Shown here: positions 1 to 9,870 of the stretch, piece by piece
How positions within the stretch are numbered: position 1 is the stretch's first letter
How the letters are laid out: each line of letters opens with the position of its first letter
Assembly: GCA_001584585.1 (NCBI GenBank)
Contig: LSYV01000414.1
Span: 1-16,165 of the forward strand
Source: Gonium pectorale
Taxonomy: Eukaryota; Chlorophyta; Chlorophyceae; Chlamydomonadales; Volvocaceae
DNA: 16,165 nucleotides
Reading direction: 5' to 3'
Program-made: the position numbers and the translations under genes
The notes under the pieces: model-generated
What the model was told of the DNA's origin: nothing
What the model saw: only the letters and a program-made list of their open reading frames with translations
Databases searched by the model: none

Positions 1-3000
1 TGTCCTCGTCACCCAGGCTGCCGCGAGCCGCGACCCCTGCGGCTGCGGCTGCTGGAGCCTTGGAGCCGCCCCCCACTCGCTCGCCAGCGTACACCGCTGC
101 AGCCGAGCCGGGCGATAACAGCGGCGACGGCGCGAAGCGCTTACGGACGGTGCTCCCCGGCAGTGGCCGGCCCGGCAGCTCGGGTCCCCGCGACGTGGCC
201 GACGGGTCGTTGGCGCCAGCACAACCCACTGCCGCTGCGGCGCCAACAACAGGGGGCCAAGGGGCCTCGCGCTTTGGCCGGTCGAGGGCCGGCCCCTCGA
301 GTGGTGAGGAGGGTGGCTTGGCATCCGCCCTTCCGGCAGCGTCCGAGCCCTCGTCGTCTGACGCCGCAAAGCGCACACGCTTGCGTGCCCTCGCTTGCGG
401 CGGCGGTGGCGGAAGCGGCGGCGGCACAAGCGGCGGCGGCGCAAGCGCTTGGGGCGGGCACGGCTGCTGGGAGGGCAAGGGCGGCTGCGGCGGTGCCGCC
501 GACATTTGCAGCCCCTGAGGCTCGCAATTGAGCGATAGCGGCGGCTCGGTGGGCAGGAACGGCTGTGGCGGCACTGCCGGCGCAGCGTGAGGAGCCGCAA
601 CGGCCGGCTCCGCCGGCAGCGGCGGCTCCTCACGCTGGGGTGCTGCGATGGGCGGCGGAGGCGGCGAAGAGGGTGCTGTCCACAGTGCGGCCGCTGTCGA
701 CGGGCCCAGGCTTTCACACGCTGAAGGTAGGTCTCCGGCCCGCCCCGACGCGCTCTCCATAGCCACGTCCCGGGCACCAGGACCGTTGCGCGCCGACGCC
801 GGATCCCCAGAGCCCCCCACCTCCTCCTGCGCCTCAACTTTCCCGTCCCACACACCCGCCGGGCCGTCAGTCGCTGATTCCGGGCCTCCGAACGCGCGAC
901 AGGGCCCGGCATCTTGCCCCTCCATCTTGACGTGAGGCAGCGAAGGGCCATGGCCGCTGGCGGGTAGGCCGTGGGCATGGCGGCCGTACGCAGCGGCGTG
1001 CCCATTGGCGCTGTGACCGTTGGCGAGGTGGTCACTGGCAGCGACAAGGCCGTAGGCGGCGTGACCGTTGGCCAGCTGGCTCGCAGCCGTTTCGGCCACA
1101 GCGTCCACCAAGACCACATCTAATGGCGGAGCGTCACCGGCTGCTGCCATGCCTCCAGTGAAGGCCGGCTTGGCAGGTGTAGCAGGAGGCGCCGGACCTG
1201 AGGGCCCCTGCTGGCCCGCCTCCACACCCTTGGCGGCTGGCGGTGCCTCAGCCAACGCGGCGCCCGCGTCGGCATAAGTGAGCCGGCTGTGTCTGCTGTG
1301 CACGGGGCAGGGAGGGGCAGCGCCGTTGGCACCGGAACCGCGTCGCGGCGCCCTCCCTGGGGACGCCTTAATGGCGCTTGAAGCTGCGGCCGCCTCTGCG
1401 GCTGCAGCCGCCGCCGCTGAGCTGCGGCGCGTCCTCCCGGCGTAAGCACCGGGACTCTGCGCCGCACCCGTACCCGCAGCTGCGGCGCCAGACACCGCGG
1501 CCAGCCCGCCGCCCGCCTCTCCAACAGCTGTGTAGAAGCCGACTCGCTGCCCCGCACGGTTGCGAGCCCACTCCACGGTGACGCCCGGCGGCGGCTCGGG
1601 CAGCTTGCCAAGCGTCTTGAGCACCAGCGAGATGGCTGTGATGGTCTTGCCCAGCCCCTGCAAGTGCGTGCGCCATGGCGGCGAGCCGGCAACACGCTTT
1701 CCTGCCAGCAAGCCGAAACCGCGGCTGCGAGCGGCCTTGGGTCCGACCGATCCGTACGCACCCCCCAAAGCCATCATAGGACTCCCACCACTTGACGCCC
1801 CGGGCCCGACTGCCCGAACCGCCCGGAGCGCCTTGCAGTATACAAGGGATAGCACAACGACACCTTTTCCCCCAGCCACACGAAGAGCAGCGCTGCGCGC
1901 TGATGCGTCGCATCCCCCCCCCCCCCGCCCCACCGCCGACGCTACGCCTGCGCCTCACCGGCTCATCGCAGAAGAAGCCGCCGCGCAGCTCCGGCAGCGA
2001 CGGCGGCGGCTGCGGTGCCAGGGCGCCGCCGGCCAGGTCGGCCCACAGGACCAGCCCACTGGCGCAGGGCAGCTCCAGGAACGCCGGGTGCGCCGGGCGG
2101 CAGCCCTGCCGCGTAGCCCATCGCGCAGCCCCGCTCCCCTCCACCTGCTGCTGCTGCTGGCGGTGGTTGTGGCTGTGGTAGTGATGGGGGTGGGGAGGGG
2201 TTCGCGGGCCTCCACCGGCAGGGAGCGGCGGCCGGAGATGCGTGGCAGGCCAAGAGCCGCGCTCCCGCGACAGCATCCACGCGATGGCGGCACGCTGAGG
2301 GCCGACGACAGAATGAGGCCAGGCCAGGCGGGCCGAGGGATGCAGGGGAAAGGCACGGACACGTCGGTGGGGGCGAAGGAGGCGACGAGGCCACGCGTGA
2401 ACGCACGGCGTATCGCCACGCTAAGAGTCCAACCCGCACCTATTTTCCGCCCCCAAATGCCCCAGCCTCATCGCACTGCTGTTGGGTGTGGAATGCTGCA
2501 GCGCGCAAGGCCCCCCGCCATTCCTGCCCCCAGCTTCTGCCACATCCACCCCATTGACTGGGCTGTGCGACTCGCCCCTCCCCCCCGTCCCAGCCGCGCC
2601 GCACCTGGTGCTTGAAGAGCGTCAGCTGCACGCCCGGCACCGCGCCCCCGCCGTCTCCCGCCTCCGCCAGCGCGGTGCAGGTGGCCCGCAGGCGCGCCAG
2701 GTCCAGCGGGCCCAGCCGCGACACGATGCTCAGCAGCAGCTCCTCGGGGAGGTCCAGCAGCGGGGCGCCGGGATGCGGTTCGGGTACCGGACCGGAATCT
2801 GATTCCGGCAGAGGCGCCACCGTGCAGGTTCCGGCGGACGCGGGACCCAAGCCAGCGACAGCGGGTTCCGGTTCGGGGCACGGCACTGACAGCGGCAGCG
2901 GCAGCAACGCGGGAGCGCCATGGGCTCCGGCAGGTGTGCTGGGACCGCCGTTGGCGTTGGCGGCGCGGGCGGCGGCCGCCATGAGCGCCTGGCGGCGCGC

Positions 3001-4571
3001 ATCGGCCTCCTGCGCGGCCCGCTGCTGCGTGATGCTGGGCAGCTCCCGAAAGCACGAGATGAGGCTGTGGCGGGCAACGGGACGACGCGTGGACGGGGGC
3101 GTGAGGGAGGCGCGCCGAATGCGCCCTCGGCTTCTAGAAGGGGAGAGGACCCTGTTGCAGGGAAGAGGCGCACACTGCGCAAACCGCCACCCGGCAGGGG
3201 CACTTTGTGCGTTGCCACCGGCAGGAGGGCCTCGTACCTGTAGCGCTCTCTGTCGCCCCCGGGCGGCTGCACCTCCAGCAGGTCCGCCACCGCCTCCCGC
3301 ACCGCAACCCAGTAGCGGTGCGACCTGAGCGACGGCTGCGGAGGCGGACAGGCGCCCGCACCGCCCTCGAGACCGGCAGCGGCACCGCCGTCATACGGGT
3401 CTGGGCGGGGGAGTGGGCATGTGTAAAGGTGGCGTCAGCGGTACGAGGGAACGGGGTAACAAGGGTGCTGCAGTGGCAGCTTATGTGCGCGACTCAGCGG
3501 CTCGGCTGCCTGGGGAACAGGTGCGGGTTCCTGCCTCTCTCGCGCGCTCTCGATCAGCGGTTTCCGTACGCCACCAGTCGGGGGGGTTAAGACCCCCATA
3601 CCCCTCCCAGGACGCAAGGCCCACCCAGCGGGCCACCCGCGGCCCACCCAGGGGTACGATGGCGCCGAGCACCAGCACCGCCGCCTTGCGCTCCCGCTGC
3701 AGGAACCCCGCAGCCTCTCGCTCGCTGTAGGACCAGAAGGCCCTCCGTATGGACAGCTCCAACTCCAGCAGCGCAACGCCAGGGGGGAGCTCCGGAAGGG
3801 CCGATTCCGCTGGCGGAGGGCGCGCCCCCGCCACCGGCGCCGTCAGCGGGGGTGCAGCCGTGCCGGCCGAGCCCTCCGCGGTGGACCCGCCGGCGCCCAT
3901 GAGCACGTCGCCAGTAGAAGACGGCAGAGCCTCGGCAGCGGCATCCGGTGGGCTGCCGTTGCTACCGCTGACGGCGCCATGACCACCATTGCTGCCAATG
4001 CCGCTGGGCGGACGCAGGGGCTGAATGGACACCGCCAGCCGTTGCGCCGCTGCCTGTGTGGGACAAGAGGTTATAGGCCCGAATCCCCGCCTACTCAAGC
4101 GGGCAAGGCGAACCACGGGTCCGGCGCTGTGCGGAACCAATGCCGGTAGCGGCAGGCAATGAAACAACCCGTAGCAACAGCACACCAGCATGGTGTGTCT
4201 TGCCCAGCACAGGCTCGCTCACCAGGCGCGCCACCGCGGTCAGCAGGTCCGTAGAGCGACTCCCAAACGGCTGCAGCTCCACACAGGTATCGTCATTGTC
4301 AGGTCTGCGAGTGGAGAAAGAAATATTAGCAGGCGAGCGGGCAAGCAAGGTGGTTATCAGAAGTCGTTAGTTGCCGAGGTTGTCTCGCTTTCAGTCAGCA
4401 GTCTCAGCACGCATATGTGGAATAGCTCGATTGCCTCGGCCACATCGCCATCCGCGGCGCCACCACTCGCCTCGTCGCGGTCAAGATTCGGCCCTCAAAC
4501 CGCAGCTCAGCCCCGTCTAGGCCCGTAGTAGGCACCACAACCAGCACATGCAAGTATCCAAAGGTCTCCAT
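1..4571 (-). CDS. F-box/SNF2-family helicase fusion, N-terminal part (3' end beyond left edge)
   Basis: Proposed exons, in transcript order: 4571-4411 or 4571-4444, 4304-4169, 4053-3648, 3400-3238, 3064-2605, 2294-1959, 1657 to beyond 1. Phases agree at each junction. Exon 5 encodes an F-box (LLDLPEELLLSIVSRLGPLD, then ARLRATCTAL). The junction of exons 5 and 6 makes the SNF2 Q-motif-like LFKHQRAAIAWMLSRE. Exons 6 and 7 join as GGFFCDEP|GLGKTITAISL, the Walker A motif. Further matches to what I recall of At3g54460 are SLISCFRELPS before the F-box and VEWARNRAGQRVGFY after Walker A. Family knowledge: SNF2 ATPases remodel chromatin, and F-boxes bind SKP1 in SCF ubiquitin ligases, so a nuclear role is inferred. 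Exon 7 stays open for 1657 bp as Ala/Pro/Gly-rich sequence with a basic RARKRVRF stretch, a possible nuclear signal. DEAH and the C-terminal helicase lobe must lie outside the window. Identity is confident; exon 1 is not. Confidence 0.85.
955..1080 (-). repeat. Degenerate ANGH-type repeat inside SNF2 exon 7
   Basis: The coding frame of the long exon contains several near copies of Ala-Asn-Gly-His, spaced irregularly (LANGHAAYG, HLANGHSANGHAAAYG, then GRHAHG and ASGHG). The DNA copies differ at third positions, so the repeat is conserved more in protein than in nucleotide sequence. It sits in a low-complexity insertion between helicase motif I and the rest of the motor. No known domain is recognised. 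His-rich tracts can bind metal, but nothing here demonstrates that. Confidence 0.5.
1658..1958 (-). other. Intron splitting the Walker A motif, with a C13/G13 homopolymer
   Basis: The donor is CCG|GTGAGG and the acceptor is TTGCAG|GGGCTG, both phase 0, placed exactly between DEP and GLGKT. A run of 13 C (1914-1926 on the plus strand, so G13 in the transcript) lies 32-44 nt after the donor. Such a run is slippage-prone and could form a G-rich structure near the splice site. Confidence 0.8.
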
Positions 4572-4883
4572 TCACCGAATGCGAAGCTACTGGGCCTCGG
4601 CCTTGACAGCCGACGAAACCTTATGATTGCGCATTGGCTCTGCTGATTTACATGGCATTTTCGCATTATCAATGTCAGAAGCACGGCGCGATCGCACTGC
4701 GATTATCCGTACGTCGGGTTTCCGTTTGGCTTCCTCTTGGCAAGACCGTTCCGGACTCCAACTTGTTACAGTGATCAGACCCCACGTATACCCGGTACTC
4801 CTCCGACCCTTGCTCTGGTAGCTTCTTCCTTCCCCTGTTTGGATCGGAATTGCAGTCTGGGCAGCAGGGCCAGAACCTGAGCG
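4572..4883. promoter_or_regulatory. Divergent (bidirectional) promoter region between the F-box/SNF2 and R3H-ankyrin genes
   Basis: Only 312 bp separate the proposed ATG of the minus-strand gene (4571) from the ATG of the plus-strand gene (4884). This space must hold both 5' UTRs and both promoters. The middle (about 4615-4770) is visibly more AT-rich than the flanks, with stretches such as GCATTTTCGCATTATCAATG, as expected of a promoter in GC-rich algal DNA. I see no convincing TATA box on either strand. Limits are set by the two start codons, so an error in the uncertain SNF2 first exon would move the left edge. Confidence 0.55.
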
Positions 4884-7800
4884 ATGTCCCGCAAAAAGAG
4901 TGCTGGCAAGAAGAAAGCCGGTGTTACCAGCGGAGCTGTCAAGCCAGGTGGCGCAGGCGCCTCGGGCAGCGCCCCGGCTGAGGCGTCTGGGGCAGTCCTC
5001 GCGCTGAGCATCAGCGCCCCTCCCATCTTCTGGAAGGCCTTGGCTGAAGCCGGTACGCTGCCTGCCGTGTGTCTTGTGGAGCTGACCTCCCTGCCGGGGG
5101 TTGGGGTGTTGCGCCATTTTGCGAATGCGCCTGCGCCCCCTCGCCATTGCATCCCCTGCAGAGTGCCCCGCGGAATTGGACGTAGACCTGGAGCAAACTC
5201 CGGCACCTGCTGTGGCGGAGGGCACGATTGTGAGTGTCTGAGCATCTTGTCTGAGCATCTTGAGCCCACAACTAGTCGACCGCGAGACGACCCCGTGCCG
5301 CTCATATTTATATTCTGGTGCCACCGGCAACTGCCCTCCACACCCGTGCTCACACGCCTCCTTCCGGCTCGACGTCAGTACACATACGCCTGTGCCTTTG
5401 AATACCAATCCTGCCCTACCTAGCTCCCGCCAGTGAGCCCCCCCTGCCTTGCCCTGGCTCCTCGCGCACCGTGCGCTGTTCCCGCAGGCCGCACCCGATG
5501 TCACGGAGCTGCTCAAGTGGTTTGCCAAGGGCGTTGCGGCAGCCGCGGAAGCGGGGTCAGCCCGTCTCAACTTCGCTGCGTCGCTGTCCAAGGAGGAGCG
5601 CGCGGCGGTACACAGGTCGGCACGCCTGTCGAATGGATACGCCTGCACCTATGCAGCCGTATCTGGGCCACAAGGCACAAGAGCGGCTCTTGACTCGCTG
5701 GACTGACTGTCCTCGAGACGGGCTTTTGCCCAGTAGGCAGCCCAGGGGGTGCGGACTCTGTCGGTTACGTGTGCCGCGGCTGACGTGGGCTGTTTTAAAG
5801 TGTGGTGAAGCACAGGCGCGCAGGCCGGCCAATTGCATAGTGAATCGGCCCACGCTGACCGTCCCATTGACTGGCTATCCCCCTCCCTTCCAGCGCAATC
5901 GGCGCCGCCGGGCTTGCCCCCGCCCTGGAGAGCAGCAGCGAGGGCGTGGGCGAGGCGCGCCGGCTGAGTGTGTACAAGAAGGGAGCCGCGCCAGCCAAGT
6001 GAGTGCCAGGGGTGTTTGGGTCAGTCGCCAGGGCCGTGCTGACTGGTTGTCTACGCAAGGAGGTATGGGTCGGTTCTCCCTTGGCCCGGGGTTGTTATGC
6101 GGCCATACACAACTACGGATGCTCTCCTGCCTACTTGGGAGGCGTCGTGTCCGCGGAACGGCGGTGCCGACATTGCCACGGCATACGGCTGGCGCCCTTG
6201 CGTGTTACACCAACGACGGAGGGTTGCAGAGCTGTTGTGAAGGACTTGCGGACGGGATCTGCTTAGGGTTGCAGCCATGCTGTCAGCCTTTCTCCCGCAA
6301 CAGCCCTGGCGGCGCCGTCTCCCTCCAACAAGCAGCCTCCCCGTTGTTCCGCTGTTGTGGCTGTGGCCGGCCCTTCCTCAGGGCCCCAGCAGACCCGGAG
6401 CTGCTCGAGCGGGCTGCCACTCTGTACAAATGGGCGCGCGACGCAGGTGAGGCCCAGCTGCACTTTGGCCCTGCTCGGGATGTCGGTGGCTGCCGGGGAG
6501 TGGAACGGCAGTGGGATGCTCCCCTCTTGCGAGCGTCATCGTGGCAGGCGGGATCCGGAGCTGCATGCCGCAGGCGCGGAGTTTGTCCGGTGTTGCCTCA
6601 CAATCCGATCCCGCCATCACAGCTACCGGTTGCTAGTTGGTGTATGCCCCCGCCGCCGCCCCGCAGGCCTTACCTCGTTCAGCCGGGACGAGATCGCGGA
6701 GCAGCTGGCGGCGGGACCCGACGGCGCCGGCCTGGCAGCGCCACTGGCGGCTGTGTGGAAGGCGCGCAGCGCCGAACAGGCGGACGTGGCGGCGCTGGCG
6801 GCGGCCGTGGAGGCGGACGACGCGGCGCGGGTGGCGGAGCTTCTCAAGAGCAAGCCGGGTAGGGCGGCGCCTCTCGCGTGCTCGCGTGCGGGAAGGGACG
6901 AGAAAGGAAACAAGCATTGTCGCTGGAGAGGCTCGCGGCTCGTGCTTGCCCAGCCCCGTGCGGCCGCCCCCGTGTGCAGAAGTGGAGGGTGTAGGTTCCG
7001 GGCGGCCAACGGGCGGGGGCCGGGTGTGACGGGACTGCTGAAGCCACAAGCCGGACAGGGCGGCGGCGTGCGGCCATGAGGTGCTCGCGTGTGAGTGTGC
7101 CGGTTGGCGCCTACCGCCCTACCCCACCCTGCCCGACCCGGCCAGGCCTGGTGAACGCGGTGAACAGCCGCACGGGCCAGCCTGCGCTGCACGCGGCCGC
7201 GCGGGTGGGCGCCGTGGCGGCGCTGCGGGCGGCGGTGGCAGCGGGCGCGGGCCTGGAGGACAAGGACGCCCACGGCAGGACGGCGCTGCAGGTGCGGTGC
7301 GGGGGAGGGGCGCGCGCTGTCGCGCAATCGTGGTGCGATGTACGGGTGTGTTGCGGGCTGCGTCGTCCGAGTGCCCTGCGCCACCCCTGCGGTGCGTGGT
7401 GGGAGTTGGTGGCGAAAGGGTAATCAGGTATTGACGTAGTGAGCGGACATCATGCAGCGGCACCGAGCGGGTGCTTGCGTTACGGTGTGTAACAGTCGGC
7501 GCGGTGCGATGCGGCGCCGTTGTGCGCCCGGAGGGCGGTCCCTGGGCTGGGGGTGCTGGGGTAGGCTGGCTGGGGGCGCGGCTTTTGCGGGCTGCGCTCC
7601 CGTTACCGCCGCACCCCAGCGCCGCGCTGTCCTGTGCGACTGATGCCCGGCTCCCCTTCGCTGCAACGCAGATCTCCCGGACCTTTGAGCAGTGCGACGC
7701 GGAGGCGGCGCTGCTGCAGCTCGGCGCGCATGACCCGGAGGCCGGCAAGTTCCCCATCAACCGGGGGGTCGCCGAGCTGGTCGCAAAGACCGTGAAGGCC

Positions 7801-8613
7801 GCGGAGGCGCCAAAGCCCGCTCCGGCGGCGGCGGCGGAGGCGCCACAGGCGGAGGCGCTCAAGGCCGCTCCGGCGGCGGCGCCACAGCTGGAGGCGCCCA
7901 AGGCCGTTCTGGCGGCGGCGGAAGCGGCGGCTAAGCCCGCACCGGCGGCGGCCGAAGCGGGGGCGCCCAAGCCAGCCACGGAAGCGGCGGCGGCAAAGCC
8001 TGTGGCGGAGGTGACCAAGCCGGCGCCCTCCACCACAGAGTCCTCTGTGGAGCCGCTCAAGCTGAGTGCAGGCACTCTGCCGCCGGTCGCAGTCCCCAAG
8101 CCGTTAGATCACCACAAGCCTGGCGAGCAGGAGGCCCGGAAGCGGTTCGCCGACGACGCGCTCAGCCCGACGGCGGCCAAGGTGCCCAAGGGGGCTGAGG
8201 GCGTGTCGCCCCAGCCAGTGCCGCCGCCGGCCGCCGCCGCCGCCCCCGCGCCGCCGGCTGTAGCTGCCGCTGCGGCCGCGCCCCAGCCGTCGGCTGCCGC
8301 GCAGCCGGCTCCCAAGGCCGCCGACACCGCCGCTGCGCCTCTCGCCGTCGCCGCCGCTGCGGCTCCCGCGGCGGCGGCACCTGTGGCGGCTACCGCGCCC
8401 GTCGCGTCCTCGGCTCCGGAGCCCGCCGCCGTCGCCGACGCTGCTCCCACCGCTGTTGCCGGCGGCGGCGGCGGTGAGGGCCTGCCCGCCAAGCTCAAGG
8501 CCCTGGTGGCAGAGGGCAAGGCGTGGGCGGCCCAGCATGCGGGCTTCCTGGGGTACGCGGGCGTCACGGCCTTCTTCGCCAGCATCACCATGCTTGCGCT
8601 GCGGCGGCGGTAG
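4884..8613 (+). CDS. R3H-domain and ankyrin-repeat protein with C-terminal membrane anchor
   Basis: Exons: 4884-5052, 5162-5229, 5488-5615, 5894-5998, 6382-6446, 6667-6858, 7146-7291, 7672-8613. All junctions are GT/AG and in phase, giving 604 residues. The N-terminus is Lys-rich (MSRKKSAGKKK). Residues about 80-150 form an R3H domain like that of the IGHMBP2/SMUBP2 helicase: FAASLSKEERAAVHSAIG, then SSSEGVGEARRLSVYKKG. R3H domains bind single-stranded nucleic acid. Residues about 210-320 hold ankyrin repeats (GQPALHAAARVGAVAALRAA, then GLEDKDAHGRTALQ). About residues 325-575 are an Ala/Pro/Lys-rich linker. The end, GFLGYAGVTAFFASITMLAL followed by RRR and stop, is one hydrophobic helix and a basic tail, a tail-anchor layout. 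There is no helicase or nuclease domain. I infer RNA or DNA binding at a membrane; the partner and membrane are unknown. Exon 1 could end earlier, at the phase-1 donor in KPG. Confidence 0.85.
5236..5261 (+). repeat. 13-bp tandem duplication in intron 2 of the R3H-ankyrin gene
   Basis: The unit GTCTGAGCATCTT occurs twice without interruption, starting 6 nt after the GTGAGT donor. It looks like a recent local duplication and adds no reading frame to the exon. The intron is otherwise unremarkable. Confidence 0.9.
7795..8500 (+). repeat. Ala/Pro/Lys-rich coding low-complexity tract
   Basis: The last exon of the R3H-ankyrin gene carries loosely periodic blocks such as EAPKPAPAAAAEAPQAEALK and later EAGAPKPATEAAAAKP, followed by a tract almost purely Ala and Pro. 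The DNA is dominated by GCG/GCC/GCT codons. The tract separates the ankyrin region from the terminal membrane helix and probably acts as a flexible spacer of variable length. A basic patch (EARKRFADDALSP) interrupts it near residue 445. Confidence 0.75.
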
Positions 8614-9870
8614 TCGTGTGGAGTCCGACGGAGGGGGGCTGGCGGCGCGAGTTTGGCGTTTGGCGAAGCCCTTCCGCGGCGGAGGGGCTGCAGCGGCGGC
8701 GCAACGAGCACGCTGGAGGCCGCGCTGGTGCCGGCGCTGCAGTACCAGCATAAAAGGGCTCCCGTGGGCGGGTGGCTTACCATACGCGCCGCAAGGGCTG
8801 TGTCTCGGCCGTGCGGACAGCCAGAGGGCAGCCTACATGATTGGGATAAGAAGCCCATGTGTCAGGGCCGAGTGAAAGCAAATGCGGCTTTCGCTGGCCC
8901 CAGCGATGTTTGACGTGCGAGGCATGCGGTTCTAGCGCGTCGGGAAGTCTGGCTGGTAAGCGGTAGCGTAGGATACGTGCTGAGCTCCTTGCGGGCGCGG
9001 GCCGCGGTCTAACAGCTTCGTAGTACGCAGGTTGTGGGCCCTGATTGGCGCGCAAGGAACCCTTAAGTGGTATGTCTGCGCAGAGCAGCTGTTTTAAAAT
9101 TTTCGCGCGCGTGAGCTGTTGCCGTCAGGCCGCAAGCATGCTTGGCAGCGCATAAGGCCTTTCCCTAGGCCAAATGGGACGCGGCGTCCTTGGCGGCGCA
9201 TGTAGGCCTTTGCGCAACTGTTCGGGGAGGCGGGTGCGCCCGCGCTAGCATTCAGTCACAGTAGCTACCGTACACCGAGGTGTCCATGCGGGTGGTGGGA
9301 TAGTGTCTCAGGATGAGTATGCGGCCGCACGCGCCTCACGGCCTGCTGCATGGAGCCAGCACATGCCCGGAGGGCGCACAGCAGCGCCGTGGTGCCATGG
9401 CCGTGGCCGTGGCACAGGGTGGCCGTGGCTTTGCGCAGGGTGCCTGCTGTGGGCGCGCACGACGGTGCCGGTCGCTGCGCTGCAGTGGCTGCGGGCGCTG
9501 CTGCTGTACGGGAACATCGCACCGGGGCTTGCGGGCGCGACAGAGGGCGGGCGCCCTATCGGGCGGCTGCGCAGTCGAGTGTTCACGTGCCCAGCGGTGG
9601 CGTTTGGCAGCGGTGCGTTTTGTACGACATACCGGTATCGTGCGTGCCGTACGCGTGCCTTTGTAGTTTAGGACGATTTTGGACTCAAATGCCGCGGAAT
9701 TTCGGGGCTTCAGGCTCTCAGGTCAGGTCAGGTATGCATGACAACCGAACATCCATGATGTGCGGAGGTTCGGTTGCGGGCGCACCTGGCTTGCAGTGCC
9801 AGCTGCAGATGCTCCCTCAGGGCTACGGCGGCCACAAACACTGTGTCAGTGTAACCCATACAACCTCATC
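8614..9870 (+). other. Probable 3' UTR of the R3H-ankyrin gene
   Basis: From the TAG stop to just past the first plus-strand TGTAA there is no supportable coding sequence. The open frames here on both strands are short, lack conserved motifs and lie in compositionally mixed DNA with short GGCCGTGG-type repeats (about 9400-9430). A 3' UTR of about 1.2 kb is on the long side but within the range seen in volvocine genes. The end position is inferred from the signal, not observed. Confidence 0.5.
9850..9854 (+). terminator. TGTAA polyadenylation signal for the R3H-ankyrin gene
   Basis: TGTAA is the usual polyadenylation signal in Chlamydomonas and Volvox. This is the first plus-strand copy after the stop at 8613. 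Cleavage would be expected roughly 10-20 nt downstream. Confidence 0.5.

Noticed and set aside
1560..2615. 351-codon plus-strand open frame
   Set aside because: It lies opposite SNF2 exons and introns on the minus strand, is Arg/Pro-rich as expected for the complement of GC-rich codons, and has no domain.
4587..5648. 353-codon minus-strand open frame
   Set aside because: It crosses exons and introns of the R3H-ankyrin gene and the shared promoter. There is no conserved motif, and the plus-strand R3H match is far stronger.
6304..6381. Earlier acceptor that would extend exon 5 of the R3H-ankyrin gene
   Set aside because: It also keeps frame, but adds a Cys-rich stretch (LFRCCGCGRPFL) that falls in the pyrimidine tract of the better acceptor CTTCCTCAG at 6381, which gives a smooth PAKAPADPELLERA junction.
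7486..7490. TGTAA in the last intron of the R3H-ankyrin gene
   Set aside because: Intronic copies of this pentamer arise by chance. The ankyrin frame continues in phase into the next exon, so it is unlikely to be the main poly(A) site.
8109..8858. 249-codon minus-strand open frame
   Set aside because: It mirrors the Ala/Pro-rich last exon of the R3H-ankyrin gene; a compositional shadow.
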